A DNA stretch of 29,459 bases from Hadarchaeum sp964343275 (GTDB lineage Archaea; Hadarchaeota; Hadarchaeia; Hadarchaeales; Hadarchaeaceae): NCBI GenBank assembly GCA_964343275.1, contig CAYFIY010000017.1, forward strand, positions 1 through 29,459, in the 5' to 3' direction. Below, one piece after another: positions 1 to 8,507 of the stretch. How positions within the stretch are numbered: the first letter of the stretch is position 1; each line of letters opens with the position of its first letter. Made by a program: the position numbers and the translations under genes. The notes beneath the pieces were generated by a model. It saw only the letters and a program-made list of their open reading frames with translations, was not told where the DNA came from and did not search any database.

Positions 1-1
1 C

Positions 2-3000
2 CTGAATGCAGCCGAAAACTTGGCCGCAGAAAACATTGGAGCACATGGTACTGGACTTTACCAAGAAAACGTTCTAGCCGCAGGTCACTCTCTGAGAATG
101 GCAGCTTTAGCGCTATCAAAAGAGGTTGGTGATACCTCGATTGGCGGCGTTACTGTGCTGGACACTACCACCTCAAATGCCACAGCTTTCAAGTTCAGAG
201 ACTTCGGCAGCGCCAACATGGATATTGCAGACAACTATCTAGTCAAAGCAGGGGATAACCTACTAAGCAGATATTTGTTTGACGTACCGACTGCAGCGAC
301 CAATCTTACCAGCTTTGCTACTTATATCGGCAAGGCAGGTGACGATATTAAAGCGACTGCAGCTTTGACGGACTCTACTGGTTGGCATCTCTCGGAAACC
401 AAGAATGGCGACGCGACGTGGTCTCAGTGGGGAGACAACGCCATAAAAGATGGCACGACAAAGACGCTCAAGTTCTTATGGGCTGTTCCAGCGATAACAG
501 CTACGCTGGATTACACGGTCCATACTTGGACGTACAAGAATGACAACACCCAGACTAGCTACGAGACCCATACTGTGTCAGTCGATGGTGGGATTCCATC
601 TCTAACGCTCAAGGTTACACAGGCCGGAGTGGCCTTTGATAACATTGTGGGCACAGCGTACGCAGACGGCATAGCAACAATAACCGTAACCTCTAGCAAG
701 GTATTGGAGACTCTCGGTGTAGTTGTCGTAGAAAATAGCGGCAGCTCCGAGAACTTCCGACCGGTTATTACCATGACGACGACTGACAGTCTAACATACA
801 CTGGAACGTTCGCAGTTGACAATTGGGACGACAACTCGGTGCGGGTAAGGATTAAGGCACCAAGTGCGATCGATCCCAACGGCAACGAGAACTCTACTGC
901 CGTAACTACAAGAGTATACGTCGACACTCGTCACTCGATATTCGTTGACAACGGCTTGAGTGTCTTCACGGCTATACCGTGGATGCGACAGCCAGGGACG
1001 GATAAATGGTTCAGGGTTGACAACAACGCCCTTAAGAAGGTATCAGGTCGTGTTGAGGACAACGCTAACCTAAGTGGTCCCTTTGGTGGGGAACGTGGAG
1101 CTGATAACTCGCGGCTTGGTTACGAAAACACCAAGCAAGACGTAGTCACGGTCACCATTGGTGACACCACGTTAACTCCAACAGCTGCCGAGAACTTCGA
1201 GACTACTCTGACGCTGGTTGACGGTCTCAACTCGAGACTGACAATAAAGGCAGTCGACTGGACAGGAAACGAGAATTCAATGTTCGAGGAGAACGTCTTC
1301 ATTGATACTAAGGTACCAACGTTTACCTTCAACACCATCACTACCACCAAAGGTTCAGAAACCTGGACAGATGGTATGACCATTAACGACAATAAACCAA
1401 CTATCAAACTTACGATAAAGGACCCAGGGTACCCGGATACTGGATTGGGAGTACTTCCAGAAAACGTTAGGGTATATCTGACACAAGAAAACACTGATAT
1501 CGAAAATCCAAATATTTGGCAGATGAAATTGGAAAACAAAGACCTGTTTACTTCAGCGTCTGGTGTGTTTGAGAACATTATCGACAACGTCGGTAAGGGT
1601 CTCTTGGACGGCACATACTTCGTGTTTGCGATAGCCACGGATAACCTCCGTCACGGCATGAAGGACAACGAGAATGCATCTATCAGTTTCAAGATAGATA
1701 CAGATGCGCCATCCTTACAAACACCAGCAACAGCTGAGAACCCGTTAGACGGATCTAGTGTTACTGACCCAACAGTTCAGTCATCTACTGCCCTGACATT
1801 GAGCGGCAGCAGCGCCGAAGAGGGAGCAACAATAACTATCTACGCCGACGACGCCACGACAGCGTTGACCACCGCAACAGTTGACAGCTTTGGCAGATGG
1901 GATGCAACAATCTCACTGGTAGTAGGAGAACAGACAAAGCTGGAAGTTACAATAACTGATGTTGTGGGCAACGAGAGCTCGAGATTGCTCTACGGTTATG
2001 TCATAGCTGATGGTACTGCCCCGAGCGTAAGCGTTACTGCACCTGTGACTGCTGGAGAAGATTTCACAACTGATCAAGAGAGTATAGAAGTATCTGGCAA
2101 CATAGGCAAGGACACCTGGGAAACATACAACTCAGGAACCCTAGCAGCGACGGCGACCTCACAGGTCGGAAGCGCAGCGGCAGGAGTTGTAACTATCGAG
2201 TCCGATGGTGACTACACCATCAGTGTAGCACTTTCGGAAGGAACGAACACCGTAACCATAAGAGCAACCGATTCAGCAGGAAACGTGGGATCTGCGATTA
2301 TACATGTGATGCGTGACGGTACTGCCCCGAGCGTAAGCGTTACCGAACCTGTGGCTACTGGAGAATCTTACTTTACCGATCAGGAGAGTATAGAAATATC
2401 TGGCAGCATAGGCAAGGACTCCTGGGAAGGATACGACTCAGGCGACTATACGGTGACGGCGACCTCTCAGGTCGGAAGCGCAACGGCATGGGATATAACC
2501 ATCGATTCCGGAGGTAACTACACTGTTGATGTGTCACTTTCGGAAGGAACGAACACTGTAACCATAAAAGCGACCGATTCAGCAGGAAACGATACCTCTG
2601 CTAGCATATCTGTGACGCGTGATGGTACTTCCCCGAGCGTAAGCATTACCGCGCCTGTGTCTATTACCGATCAATCGAGCATACAATTATCGGGAAGCAT
2701 AGGCAAGGACACCTGGGAAACATATAACTCAGGCGATCTCGCGGTGACGGCGACCTCACAGGTCGGAAGCGCAACGGAAGGAGTTTTAACCGTCGATTCC
2801 GGAGGTAACTACTCTATCAGTGTGACACTTTCGGAAGGAGCGAACACAGTAACCATAAGGGCAACTGATGCCGCAGGAAATGCGGACTCTGCGAGCGTAT
2901 CTGTGACGCGTGATGGTACCTCCCCGAGCGTAAGCGTTATCGCGCCTGTTGCTACTGGAGAAACTTACTTCACCGATAAGGGGAGTATAGAATTATCTGG

Positions 3001-3610
3001 AAGCATAGGCAGGGACACCTGGGAAGCATATAACTCAGGCGCTCTCGCGGTGACGGCGACCTCACAGGTCGGAAGCGCAACGGCAGGATCTATAACCATC
3101 GATTCCGGAGGTAGCTACACAGTCAGTGTGACACTTTCGGAAGGAGCGAACACAGTAACCATAAAAGCGTTTGATTCTGCAGGAAACGCGGACTCTGCGA
3201 GCATATTTGTGAACCGTGATGGTACCTCCCCGAGCGTAAGCATTGCCACGCCTGTTGCTACTGGAGATACTTACTCGACTGATCAAGCGAGCATAGTAGT
3301 ATCTGGAAGCATAGGAAGGGACACCTGGGAAGCATATAACTCAGGCGCTCTCGCGGTGACGGCGACCTCACAGGTCGGAAGCGCAACGGCAGGAACTTTA
3401 ACCATCGATTCCAATGGTAACTACTCTATCAGTGTGGCACTTTCAGAAGGAGCGAACACAGTTACCATAAGAGCGTCCGATTCTGCAGGAAACGTAGACT
3501 CTGCGAGCATATCTGTGACACGCACAGTTACCCCATGGGCTACCTACGCGATTATCATCGTGATAGTTGCGTTGATATTGGCTGCGATTGCAATATTCAG
3601 AAAGAGATAA
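2..3610 (+). CDS. Large surface protein with Ig-like repeats and C-terminal membrane anchor (5' partial)
   Basis: The frame is open to the window edge. A TTG at 20 is the first possible start codon, but no signal peptide follows it, so the true N-terminus lies upstream. About 1,200 residues are visible and I see no cysteine. The first half is a Ser/Thr/Asn/Asp-rich beta-type region with motifs such as FIDTKVPTF and KIDTDAPSL that mark Ig-like domain borders. Residues about 664-1168 (counted from the TTG) are five tandem Ig-like repeats of about 102 residues, each opening with DGT(A/S)PSVS. The C-terminus (about 1171-1196) has one hydrophobic helix rich in Ile, Val and Ala and ends FRKR, a membrane anchor with a cytoplasmic basic tail. 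This layout fits an S-layer or other cell-wall protein exposed outside the cell. The exact family and ligand are not recognisable. No neighbour on the same strand continues the operon. Confidence 0.85.
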   Translation: MNAAENLAAENIGAHGTGLYQENVLAAGHSLRMAALALSKEVGDTSIGGVTVLDTTTSNATAFKFRDFGSANMDIADNYLVKAGDNLLSRYLFDVPTAATNLTSFATYIGKAGDDIKATAALTDSTGWHLSETKNGDATWSQWGDNAIKDGTTKTLKFLWAVPAITATLDYTVHTWTYKNDNTQTSYETHTVSVDGGIPSLTLKVTQAGVAFDNIVGTAYADGIATITVTSSKVLETLGVVVVENSGSSENFRPVITMTTTDSLTYTGTFAVDNWDDNSVRVRIKAPSAIDPNGNENSTAVTTRVYVDTRHSIFVDNGLSVFTAIPWMRQPGTDKWFRVDNNALKKVSGRVEDNANLSGPFGGERGADNSRLGYENTKQDVVTVTIGDTTLTPTAAENFETTLTLVDGLNSRLTIKAVDWTGNENSMFEENVFIDTKVPTFTFNTITTTKGSETWTDGMTINDNKPTIKLTIKDPGYPDTGLGVLPENVRVYLTQENTDIENPNIWQMKLENKDLFTSASGVFENIIDNVGKGLLDGTYFVFAIATDNLRHGMKDNENASISFKIDTDAPSLQTPATAENPLDGSSVTDPTVQSSTALTLSGSSAEEGATITIYADDATTALTTATVDSFGRWDATISLVVGEQTKLEVTITDVVGNESSRLLYGYVIADGTAPSVSVTAPVTAGEDFTTDQESIEVSGNIGKDTWETYNSGTLAATATSQVGSAAAGVVTIESDGDYTISVALSEGTNTVTIRATDSAGNVGSAIIHVMRDGTAPSVSVTEPVATGESYFTDQESIEISGSIGKDSWEGYDSGDYTVTATSQVGSATAWDITIDSGGNYTVDVSLSEGTNTVTIKATDSAGNDTSASISVTRDGTSPSVSITAPVSITDQSSIQLSGSIGKDTWETYNSGDLAVTATSQVGSATEGVLTVDSGGNYSISVTLSEGANTVTIRATDAAGNADSASVSVTRDGTSPSVSVIAPVATGETYFTDKGSIELSGSIGRDTWEAYNSGALAVTATSQVGSATAGSITIDSGGSYTVSVTLSEGANTVTIKAFDSAGNADSASIFVNRDGTSPSVSIATPVATGDTYSTDQASIVVSGSIGRDTWEAYNSGALAVTATSQVGSATAGTLTIDSNGNYSISVALSEGANTVTIRASDSAGNVDSASISVTRTVTPWATYAIIIVIVALILAAIAIFRKR
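2009..3523 (+). repeat. Five tandem ~306-bp coding repeats (Ig-like domains)
   Basis: Units begin at 2009, 2315, 2621, 2912 and 3218 and the last ends at 3523. Four are exactly 306 bp; the third is 291 bp, having lost five codons near its start. Each begins with codons for DGT(A/S)PSVS and contains the shared segments TATSQVGSA, LSEG(T/A)NTVTI and D(S/A)AGN. Units 4 and 5 are close to identical over long stretches at DNA level, indicating recent duplication or gene conversion. Confidence 0.9.
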
Positions 3611-3658
3611 GGGGAAAAACGCCATAAATTCCCCTTATTTTTTATTTTTTTTTATTTT
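3607..3658 (+). terminator. Hairpin plus T-rich terminator after the surface-protein gene
   Basis: A perfect 10-bp stem (3607-3616 with 3629-3638, GGGG/CCCC core, 12-nt loop) overlaps the stop codon and is followed by a T-rich tract to 3658. It lies between convergent genes. T-tracts alone can terminate archaeal transcription, so the stem may be extra. Confidence 0.65.
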
Positions 3659-3691
3659 CAGAATGGATTAGTTGTAACTAGTTTTTGTTAG

Positions 3692-4234
3692 TCATTTTTC
3701 TCGCGAGTATAGGTTTCCCCCCAATATATCAGTGGCGACGATAAGCGGCCCAAAATTTTTGACTCTAAGTATCCATAGTGCTTCGGGACCGAGTTCTTCC
3801 CAGATTACTCCTTCAACCGTATCTATCTGGCTTGCGGATAGGACCCCAGCGCCACCAGTGGATGCAAGGTAAATGCAGCCAAAATTGGCTAGCTGTTGAG
3901 CTATCTCCGTTCCTATGCCTCCTTTTCCAACTAACGCCCTGGCTCCTGTACGTCTGATGAAGTCGACTTGCAGCGGATCCATACGGGCACTCGTGGTAGG
4001 TCCGGCTGAAATTATCTGCAATCCCGAAGCGGTTCGTTTTGCAAGTGGGCCACAGTTGTAGATCACGCCACCGTGAAGATCAACTGGTGGTTTTTCACCA
4101 GCTGTGATGCGAGCATAGATCTTGTCCCTAGCGGTATGTATTTTTCCACTAATTGTGACGAAATCTCCGGCTCGAAGTCTGTTCACATCCTTTTTACTTA
4201 AGGGGGGGGTTAGATGAGTTACCTTCATGGTCAT
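3692..4234 (-). CDS. Fumarate hydratase class I, beta subunit
   Basis: This is the smaller subunit of the two-subunit oxygen-sensitive class I fumarase, which interconverts fumarate and malate in the cytoplasm. The 180-residue product is the usual length and carries the family landmarks GDFVTISG, a central GGVIYNCGPL, the SAGPTTSARMD segment and GKGGIG. A related tartrate dehydratase subunit cannot be fully excluded, but fumarase is the usual archaeal assignment. The start overlaps the stop of the alpha-subunit gene (4-nt overlap), so the two are translationally coupled. A second ATG two codons downstream (4228) is an equally possible start. Confidence 0.9.
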   Translation of the reverse strand: MTMKVTHLTPPLSKKDVNRLRAGDFVTISGKIHTARDKIYARITAGEKPPVDLHGGVIYNCGPLAKRTASGLQIISAGPTTSARMDPLQVDFIRRTGARALVGKGGIGTEIAQQLANFGCIYLASTGGAGVLSASQIDTVEGVIWEELGPEALWILRVKNFGPLIVATDILGGNLYSREK

Positions 4235-5118
4235 ACCACCTTTAACTTCCCGCCAATCATCCTAGCTTTAGCTCTCCTGGCAGGCCAGCACTGAATAGCC
4301 ACCGCGATGGGTAGGCTGGCGGTGTGGCAGGCGGCCTTTTCTATGAGGACTTTGAGGACGGTCGTTTTACCACCGAGGCCCATAGGTCCTGTGTTCAAAC
4401 TATTTGCAGCCGACTCGATCTTTCGCTCAGTTTTTTCGAGTTCTGGATCAGAGTTGGGTAGGTCAAGAGGGCGTAGCATGGCAAGTTTCGCGAGAAGTGG
4501 TGCAGTTTCCATTGAACCGCCGACGCCGACGCCTATTAAATTTGGAGGGCACGGTTTACCTCTGACTTCTTTTAAAAGACTCAGCACGATCTGCTCCACC
4601 GCGTTTAATCCATCCATTGGTCTCATCATAAAAAGCCTGCCGTAATTCTCAGTGCCGGCACCTTTTACTAGCAAATCAACCTGAAAATCTTTACCTTCGG
4701 CTATCTCGAGGTGGACCGCTGGCTGACCTTTCCCGGTGTTGGATTTGGCTAGTTCACGGGTAATGGGATCGACCACGTTGGTGCGGAGGGGGATTTCGCG
4801 CGTGGCTTTTGCCACGGCTCTGACGATTACTTTTTGTATATCGAAAGAAATTCTCAGTTTTCTGCCGAGTTTAATGAAAAAAGTGAAGGTCCCTGTGTCC
4901 TGGCAGATTGGAGCCCCGAGTTTTTTGGCTAGGTCTAGGTTCTTGAACATCTGGCCGAACTGAAATTTGGCAATTTGGCCGCGTTCCCGGTTCCGAGCGC
5001 GCTTCAACGAGTTTATAACGTCTGGGGGTAGAGAGGTTTCCGCTCGGCGGATCATTTCAACGATGGTATCTTTTAAGCTGTCTTCGGTGAGCATACAATC
5101 GAGTTCAAATAAGCTCAC
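4231..5118 (-). CDS. Fumarate hydratase class I, alpha subunit (4Fe-4S)
   Basis: This is the iron-sulfur subunit of class I fumarase. Three cysteines in conserved settings should bind the catalytic 4Fe-4S cluster: Cys72 in ICQDTG, Cys190 in KPCPPNLIGVGVGG and Cys277 in IQCW. The HTASLP stretch just before the last one is also typical. The 295-residue length is normal for the split archaeal and bacterial form. The listed start is a GTG at 5118; an ATG nine codons in (5094) gives an N-terminus (MLTEDSLKDTIVEM) closer to the family and leaves room for the TATA-like bases near 5124-5133, so the shorter form may be correct. It is divergent from the DUF192 gene with only 21 bp between the annotated starts. 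Its job is one step of a full or partial citric-acid cycle. Confidence 0.92.
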   Translation of the reverse strand: MSLFELDCMLTEDSLKDTIVEMIRRAETSLPPDVINSLKRARNRERGQIAKFQFGQMFKNLDLAKKLGAPICQDTGTFTFFIKLGRKLRISFDIQKVIVRAVAKATREIPLRTNVVDPITRELAKSNTGKGQPAVHLEIAEGKDFQVDLLVKGAGTENYGRLFMMRPMDGLNAVEQIVLSLLKEVRGKPCPPNLIGVGVGGSMETAPLLAKLAMLRPLDLPNSDPELEKTERKIESAANSLNTGPMGLGGKTTVLKVLIEKAACHTASLPIAVAIQCWPARRAKARMIGGKLKVV

Positions 5119-5139
5119 AACGTTAAAACATATTCGACG

Positions 5140-5541
5140 GTGGTCTCCTCGAGATACAAGACGAGTTCAACTGATTTGGTTACCGGCAAAGTCATCGCGG
5201 GCGAGTTCGAACTTGCGGACAATTTCTGGCGCATATTTAACGGATTGATGTTCAAGGGAAAATTTAACCAGGGCGAGGCGATGCTGTTCGGTTTAATAGA
5301 CCAAGCCGTCATAATATACACAGGTTTTTTTGTCAAGTTTCCATTAGACTTAGTTTACTCTGACTTAGATTTAAGCGTGGTAGAAATTATGTCAAATTTG
5401 GGTCCTTGGCGCTTTCATTCATCTCGAACGGATTTAAAATTCTTTATAGAGCATCCAGCGGGAACTATTCACCTCTTAGGCGTCGATATCGGTCATAAAC
5501 TAGCTTTAGGGAAAGAGTTATTAACCTCTGGCAACGAATAA
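5140..5541 (+). CDS. DUF192 family protein
   Basis: This 133-residue protein fits the DUF192 fold: a GLMFKG motif (family: GLM.R), then EAMLF, an aromatic TGFFVKFPLDLVYSD segment (family: FWM.NT.IPLD..F.D), SVVEI, and a late IEHPAGTIHLLGVDIGHKL segment (family: vLE...G.....i..GD.l). The function of the family is unknown; bacterial members are often exported, but no signal peptide is visible here, so a cytoplasmic location is likely. The GTG at 5140 is the first start after an in-frame stop, but the first 20 residues are not conserved-looking and a later TTG is possible. It is 41 bp upstream of the diadenylate cyclase gene on the same strand. Confidence 0.7.
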   Translation: MVSSRYKTSSTDLVTGKVIAGEFELADNFWRIFNGLMFKGKFNQGEAMLFGLIDQAVIIYTGFFVKFPLDLVYSDLDLSVVEIMSNLGPWRFHSSRTDLKFFIEHPAGTIHLLGVDIGHKLALGKELLTSGNE

Positions 5542-5582
5542 AGATGCTGGCCGAGGTCGTAGGGGGGCGGAGATGATGGCAG

Positions 5583-6461
5583 GTGGATGTCCCGAAGGCT
5601 TTGGCAGAGGCGGCTGTTCGTATCGCTCGTGAGGTTAGAGCGGATGCCATTCTAGCTATGACCGAAACCGGGAAAAACTGCGAACATTTTTCGAGAATGA
5701 GGCACTTAAACCGAAGCGGAAATAACCCCAGGATAATAGTGGCCACATCAAACGCTGAGGCATACAAAAAGTTGAGCAAAGATCAATCCATCAGATGTTT
5801 AAAACTCACCGTTAGACCGCACGATCGCCCCAGTCAAGCTCACCACGCGATTGCGTGTGGACTTCGAGAGGGGGTGGTTCGTCAGGGGCAGCGATTGATA
5901 TGTCTTATGGGTGATGGGTTTGCCGATCTATCCGATTCACTTATTTACAGGGATGTAAGTGGCGATGAACTCGTGGCGGACTTCTTGGAATCACACCCTG
6001 TTCTTGCTTCAACCGTTGAGCTCTCTCTCAAACTGGGCAAAGGCGGCCCGAATGGAAAACCAGTGGGAGCATCCTTTGTGGTGGGCGATACCAAGACCGT
6101 CCTAAGGCTATCCCGGCAGCTCATGATAAACCCTTTCAAAAGTTATGAGGTCAACATCAGGGATCGCAAGCAGTGGGATTTGTTGGAAAAATATGCCACC
6201 TTTGATGGGTCTTTTATCGTGGATAAAGTCGGAGTAATTGTCGCCGCGCAGAGATATCTGAGCGCGAACACCAGAGCTGAAATACCCGTCGGTCTCGGAA
6301 CCAGGCACTTGTCTGTTGCAACGATAACAGCGGCCACTGGGGCAAAAGGTGTGACCGTTTCCGGCGAGACAGGGATGGTTAGGATATTTGAGCGCGGAAG
6401 AATAAAAGCGAAAATTGACCCGGATAGCAGTATAATTGAGACACTAGGGCATCCGACTTAA
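5583..6461 (+). CDS. dacZ: Diadenylate cyclase, PK_C-DisA_N fusion (DacZ type)
   Basis: Predicted to make cyclic di-AMP from two ATP. Residues 1-150 resemble the pyruvate-kinase C-terminal (alpha/beta) domain and lack the kinase barrel; residues about 162-275 are a DisA_N diadenylate cyclase domain. This order is characteristic of euryarchaeal DacZ. The active-site landmarks are visible but altered: the DGA motif reads DGS (208-210) and the RHR/RHT motif reads RHL (241-243, in LGTRHLS). A SGETG segment (260-264) follows, as expected. The start is a GTG at 5583, close to forced because an in-frame stop lies at 5574; a GGAG at 5569-5572 is a suitable ribosome site. It is flanked by a DUF192 gene and the DNA ligase gene on the same strand. 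The product is expected in the cytoplasm, with a role in osmotic or potassium signalling by analogy. Confidence 0.85.
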   Translation: MDVPKALAEAAVRIAREVRADAILAMTETGKNCEHFSRMRHLNRSGNNPRIIVATSNAEAYKKLSKDQSIRCLKLTVRPHDRPSQAHHAIACGLREGVVRQGQRLICLMGDGFADLSDSLIYRDVSGDELVADFLESHPVLASTVELSLKLGKGGPNGKPVGASFVVGDTKTVLRLSRQLMINPFKSYEVNIRDRKQWDLLEKYATFDGSFIVDKVGVIVAAQRYLSANTRAEIPVGLGTRHLSVATITAATGAKGVTVSGETGMVRIFERGRIKAKIDPDSSIIETLGHPT

Positions 6462-6499
6462 TAATTTTAGGTTGCAACGCCTAATAACCCTAGATTTGG

Positions 6500-8215
6500 A
6501 TGCTTTATTCAACCTTGGCGAGTGCTTTTGAGGGGCTGGAGCGTACTTCCTCTTACTTGGAGAAAAATTACGTCATCGCGCAGCTGCTCAAAAAAACTCC
6601 AACAGAGGAAATGGAAAGAGTTGTTTTACTCCTGAATGGTAGGACCCGTCCGGATTACATTTCGAGGGAAACTGGAATAGGGTTGCAGCAGCTAAAAAAA
6701 GCCGTCTCCAAAGCTTCCGGCTATTCCTTGGAAGAGGTGGAAAAACTCATGAGAGACGTCGGGGACCTTGGTGAGGTAACTCGGCGTCTGGTGGAGAAAA
6801 AACGTCAGGTACTGCTTTTCTCAGAACAGCTCACGGTAGAGCGAGTCTTCGGCGGAATAAAAATACTCCCGGAAATCACCGGAGAAGGTTCAGTCGACCG
6901 GAAGATCGACGCTATATCCGAGCTAATTACCAATGGGAACTCCCTAGAGGCCAAGTTCATCGTCAGAACTGTGTTGGGTGACCTCAGGATCGGAGTGGCG
7001 GAGGGCAGGTTGAGGGATGCCATCGCCACAGCTTTCAACTTGAGTCCAGATGAAATTGAGCACGCCTTCATGATCACGACCGATTACTCATTAGTCGCTA
7101 GAGCGGCCGCTGAAAGTGGGGGGAAAGGGCTGAAGAAGCTCAAAGTTTCGGTGGGGTATCCGGTCAATCCAATGCTGGCTCAGCGGGCAGAGGATATTTC
7201 TGAAATCTTGGAGCGTATGAAGGGCAAGGCTGCGTTCGAGGTAAAGCTCGACGGCATAAGGGTACAGGTCCACAGGGATGGAGAAAGTGTCTTGCTCTTC
7301 ACCAGGCGTATGGAGGATTATACGAAAATGTTCCCAGAGATTATCGCCCCCCTGAGAAATGCCCTGAAGCCAAGGCGTGCGATAGTCGATGGCGAGCTGG
7401 TGGCTCGGGATAAGCGGACTGGGAGGCCGATGCCCTTTCAGGAGGTGCTCAAGAGGCGGCGGAAGTATAAGATCAATGAGGTGGCTGAGCAGATACCGGT
7501 GGAGATCTACCTTTTCGACGTCCTTCTGGCGGACGATAGGATGATGATTGATGAGCTTTATGCCAAACGGAGGGAGACGCTGGAAAAAATCGTCGAAGGG
7601 AAAAAAGGCAGGGTGGTGGTGGTGGAACAGAGGGTCATGACCGATCCAAGAGAGATAAAAGAGTTCCTCACCCGGGCGATACAGGTCGGCCACGAGGGGC
7701 TGTTGGCCAAGGATCTGGGATCCAACTATCGGGCAGGCAGACGTGAATTTGTTTGGCTTAAGCTAAAACCCAAGTTTGAAACCCTGGATTTGGTGGTGGT
7801 CGGAGGTCTTTATGGCAAGGGAAAGAGAGCGGGAAGCTTCGGTAGTTACGTGCTTGCCGCGCGGGATGCCGACACTGGGAATTTTAAGACCGTTAGCAAA
7901 TGCGGCACGGGTTACACAGACGAGGATCTTAAAGAGCTCACTAAAATGTTCAAAAAGATTCAGATAAATAAGCCAACTGATGACATTGAAATCGAGTTGG
8001 ATTGTGACGCTTATTTCAGACCGAAGGCGGTCTTCGAGACTGCTTACGAGGAGATCCAGGTCAGTCCTGCCGAGAAGCACACCAGCGGGATGGGACTAAG
8101 GTTTCCCAGATTCGTGAGGATAAGAGACGACAGGCGGCCCCAGGAGTCAAACTCCGTTCAAGAGATAGAAGAGCTATTTGAAATGCAGGAACGAAGGAAG
8201 GGAAAGAGAGCCTGA
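6500..8215 (+). CDS. lig: ATP-dependent DNA ligase, archaeal type
   Basis: Seals nicks in duplex DNA at replication and repair using ATP. The 571 residues match the archaeal LigI layout: an N-terminal alpha-helical DNA-binding domain (about 1-220), a nucleotidyltransferase domain with motif I FEVKLDGIRVQVHR (Lys249 is the adenylation site), motif III FTRRMEDYTKMFPEI, motif IIIa IVDGELVA, motif IV HEGLLAKD and motif V FVWLKLKP, and a C-terminal OB domain ending with the usual PRFVRIRDD segment. The start is the ATG at 6500, 38 bp after dacZ. Nothing suggests truncation. A long open frame on the opposite strand over its middle is a shadow. Confidence 0.96.
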   Translation: MLYSTLASAFEGLERTSSYLEKNYVIAQLLKKTPTEEMERVVLLLNGRTRPDYISRETGIGLQQLKKAVSKASGYSLEEVEKLMRDVGDLGEVTRRLVEKKRQVLLFSEQLTVERVFGGIKILPEITGEGSVDRKIDAISELITNGNSLEAKFIVRTVLGDLRIGVAEGRLRDAIATAFNLSPDEIEHAFMITTDYSLVARAAAESGGKGLKKLKVSVGYPVNPMLAQRAEDISEILERMKGKAAFEVKLDGIRVQVHRDGESVLLFTRRMEDYTKMFPEIIAPLRNALKPRRAIVDGELVARDKRTGRPMPFQEVLKRRRKYKINEVAEQIPVEIYLFDVLLADDRMMIDELYAKRRETLEKIVEGKKGRVVVVEQRVMTDPREIKEFLTRAIQVGHEGLLAKDLGSNYRAGRREFVWLKLKPKFETLDLVVVGGLYGKGKRAGSFGSYVLAARDADTGNFKTVSKCGTGYTDEDLKELTKMFKKIQINKPTDDIEIELDCDAYFRPKAVFETAYEEIQVSPAEKHTSGMGLRFPRFVRIRDDRRPQESNSVQEIEELFEMQERRKGKRA

Positions 8216-8507
8216 CGTGAATTTAGACAGCAAAAACATCCATTTGGTTTAGAACACATAATTTGAACACCTCAGAAAAATCCGCGCACGGAAACTTCAA
8301 TATGTATAGGAGTCAAGTAAACTGTTGGTGTTGAGAAGATTAGCCAATTCTATTGGCACAGTCAGATGAAAAGTAATGACGTTGGAAAATCGAATCATCT
8401 GGTTGTTACACTTGTGATATCATCAAAAAGATGATTCTGAACTTAACCATCAAGCCCATGTCACACCTGTAACATTAAAGTAAGTAGTATATCACTATGT
8501 TTTAGAG
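8216..8507. other. 292-bp gene-free stretch with overlapping inverted repeats
   Basis: Lies between the convergent ligase and DHH genes. No convincing coding frame is seen. It contains a 6-bp hairpin with a 3-nt loop (8343-8348 with 8352-8357), a 7-bp inverted repeat (CAGATGA near 8363 with TCATCTG ending near 8402) and a 9-bp inverted repeat (8392-8400 with 8429-8437). The last two share bases and could form alternative structures. It may hold 3' ends, a small RNA or nothing specific. Confidence 0.35.

Noticed and set aside
1120..1638. 172-residue minus-strand frame under the surface protein
   Set aside because: Low-complexity Val/Ser-rich translation expected opposite a Thr/Asn/Asp-rich coding strand; no independent signal.
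2009..3523. Regular repeats as a possible CRISPR array
   Set aside because: The units are 306-bp in-frame protein domains with no short palindromic repeats or unique spacers.
7091..7693. 200-residue open frame on the minus strand inside the ligase gene
   Set aside because: It is antisense to the conserved catalytic domain of lig, is rich in His, Pro and Leu and matches no family; a shadow of the plus-strand codons.
8411..8442. C/D-box small RNA in the ligase/DHH spacer
   Set aside because: A loose C-box-like GTGATAT and a CTGA are present, but the spacing is too short and there is no C'/D' pair.
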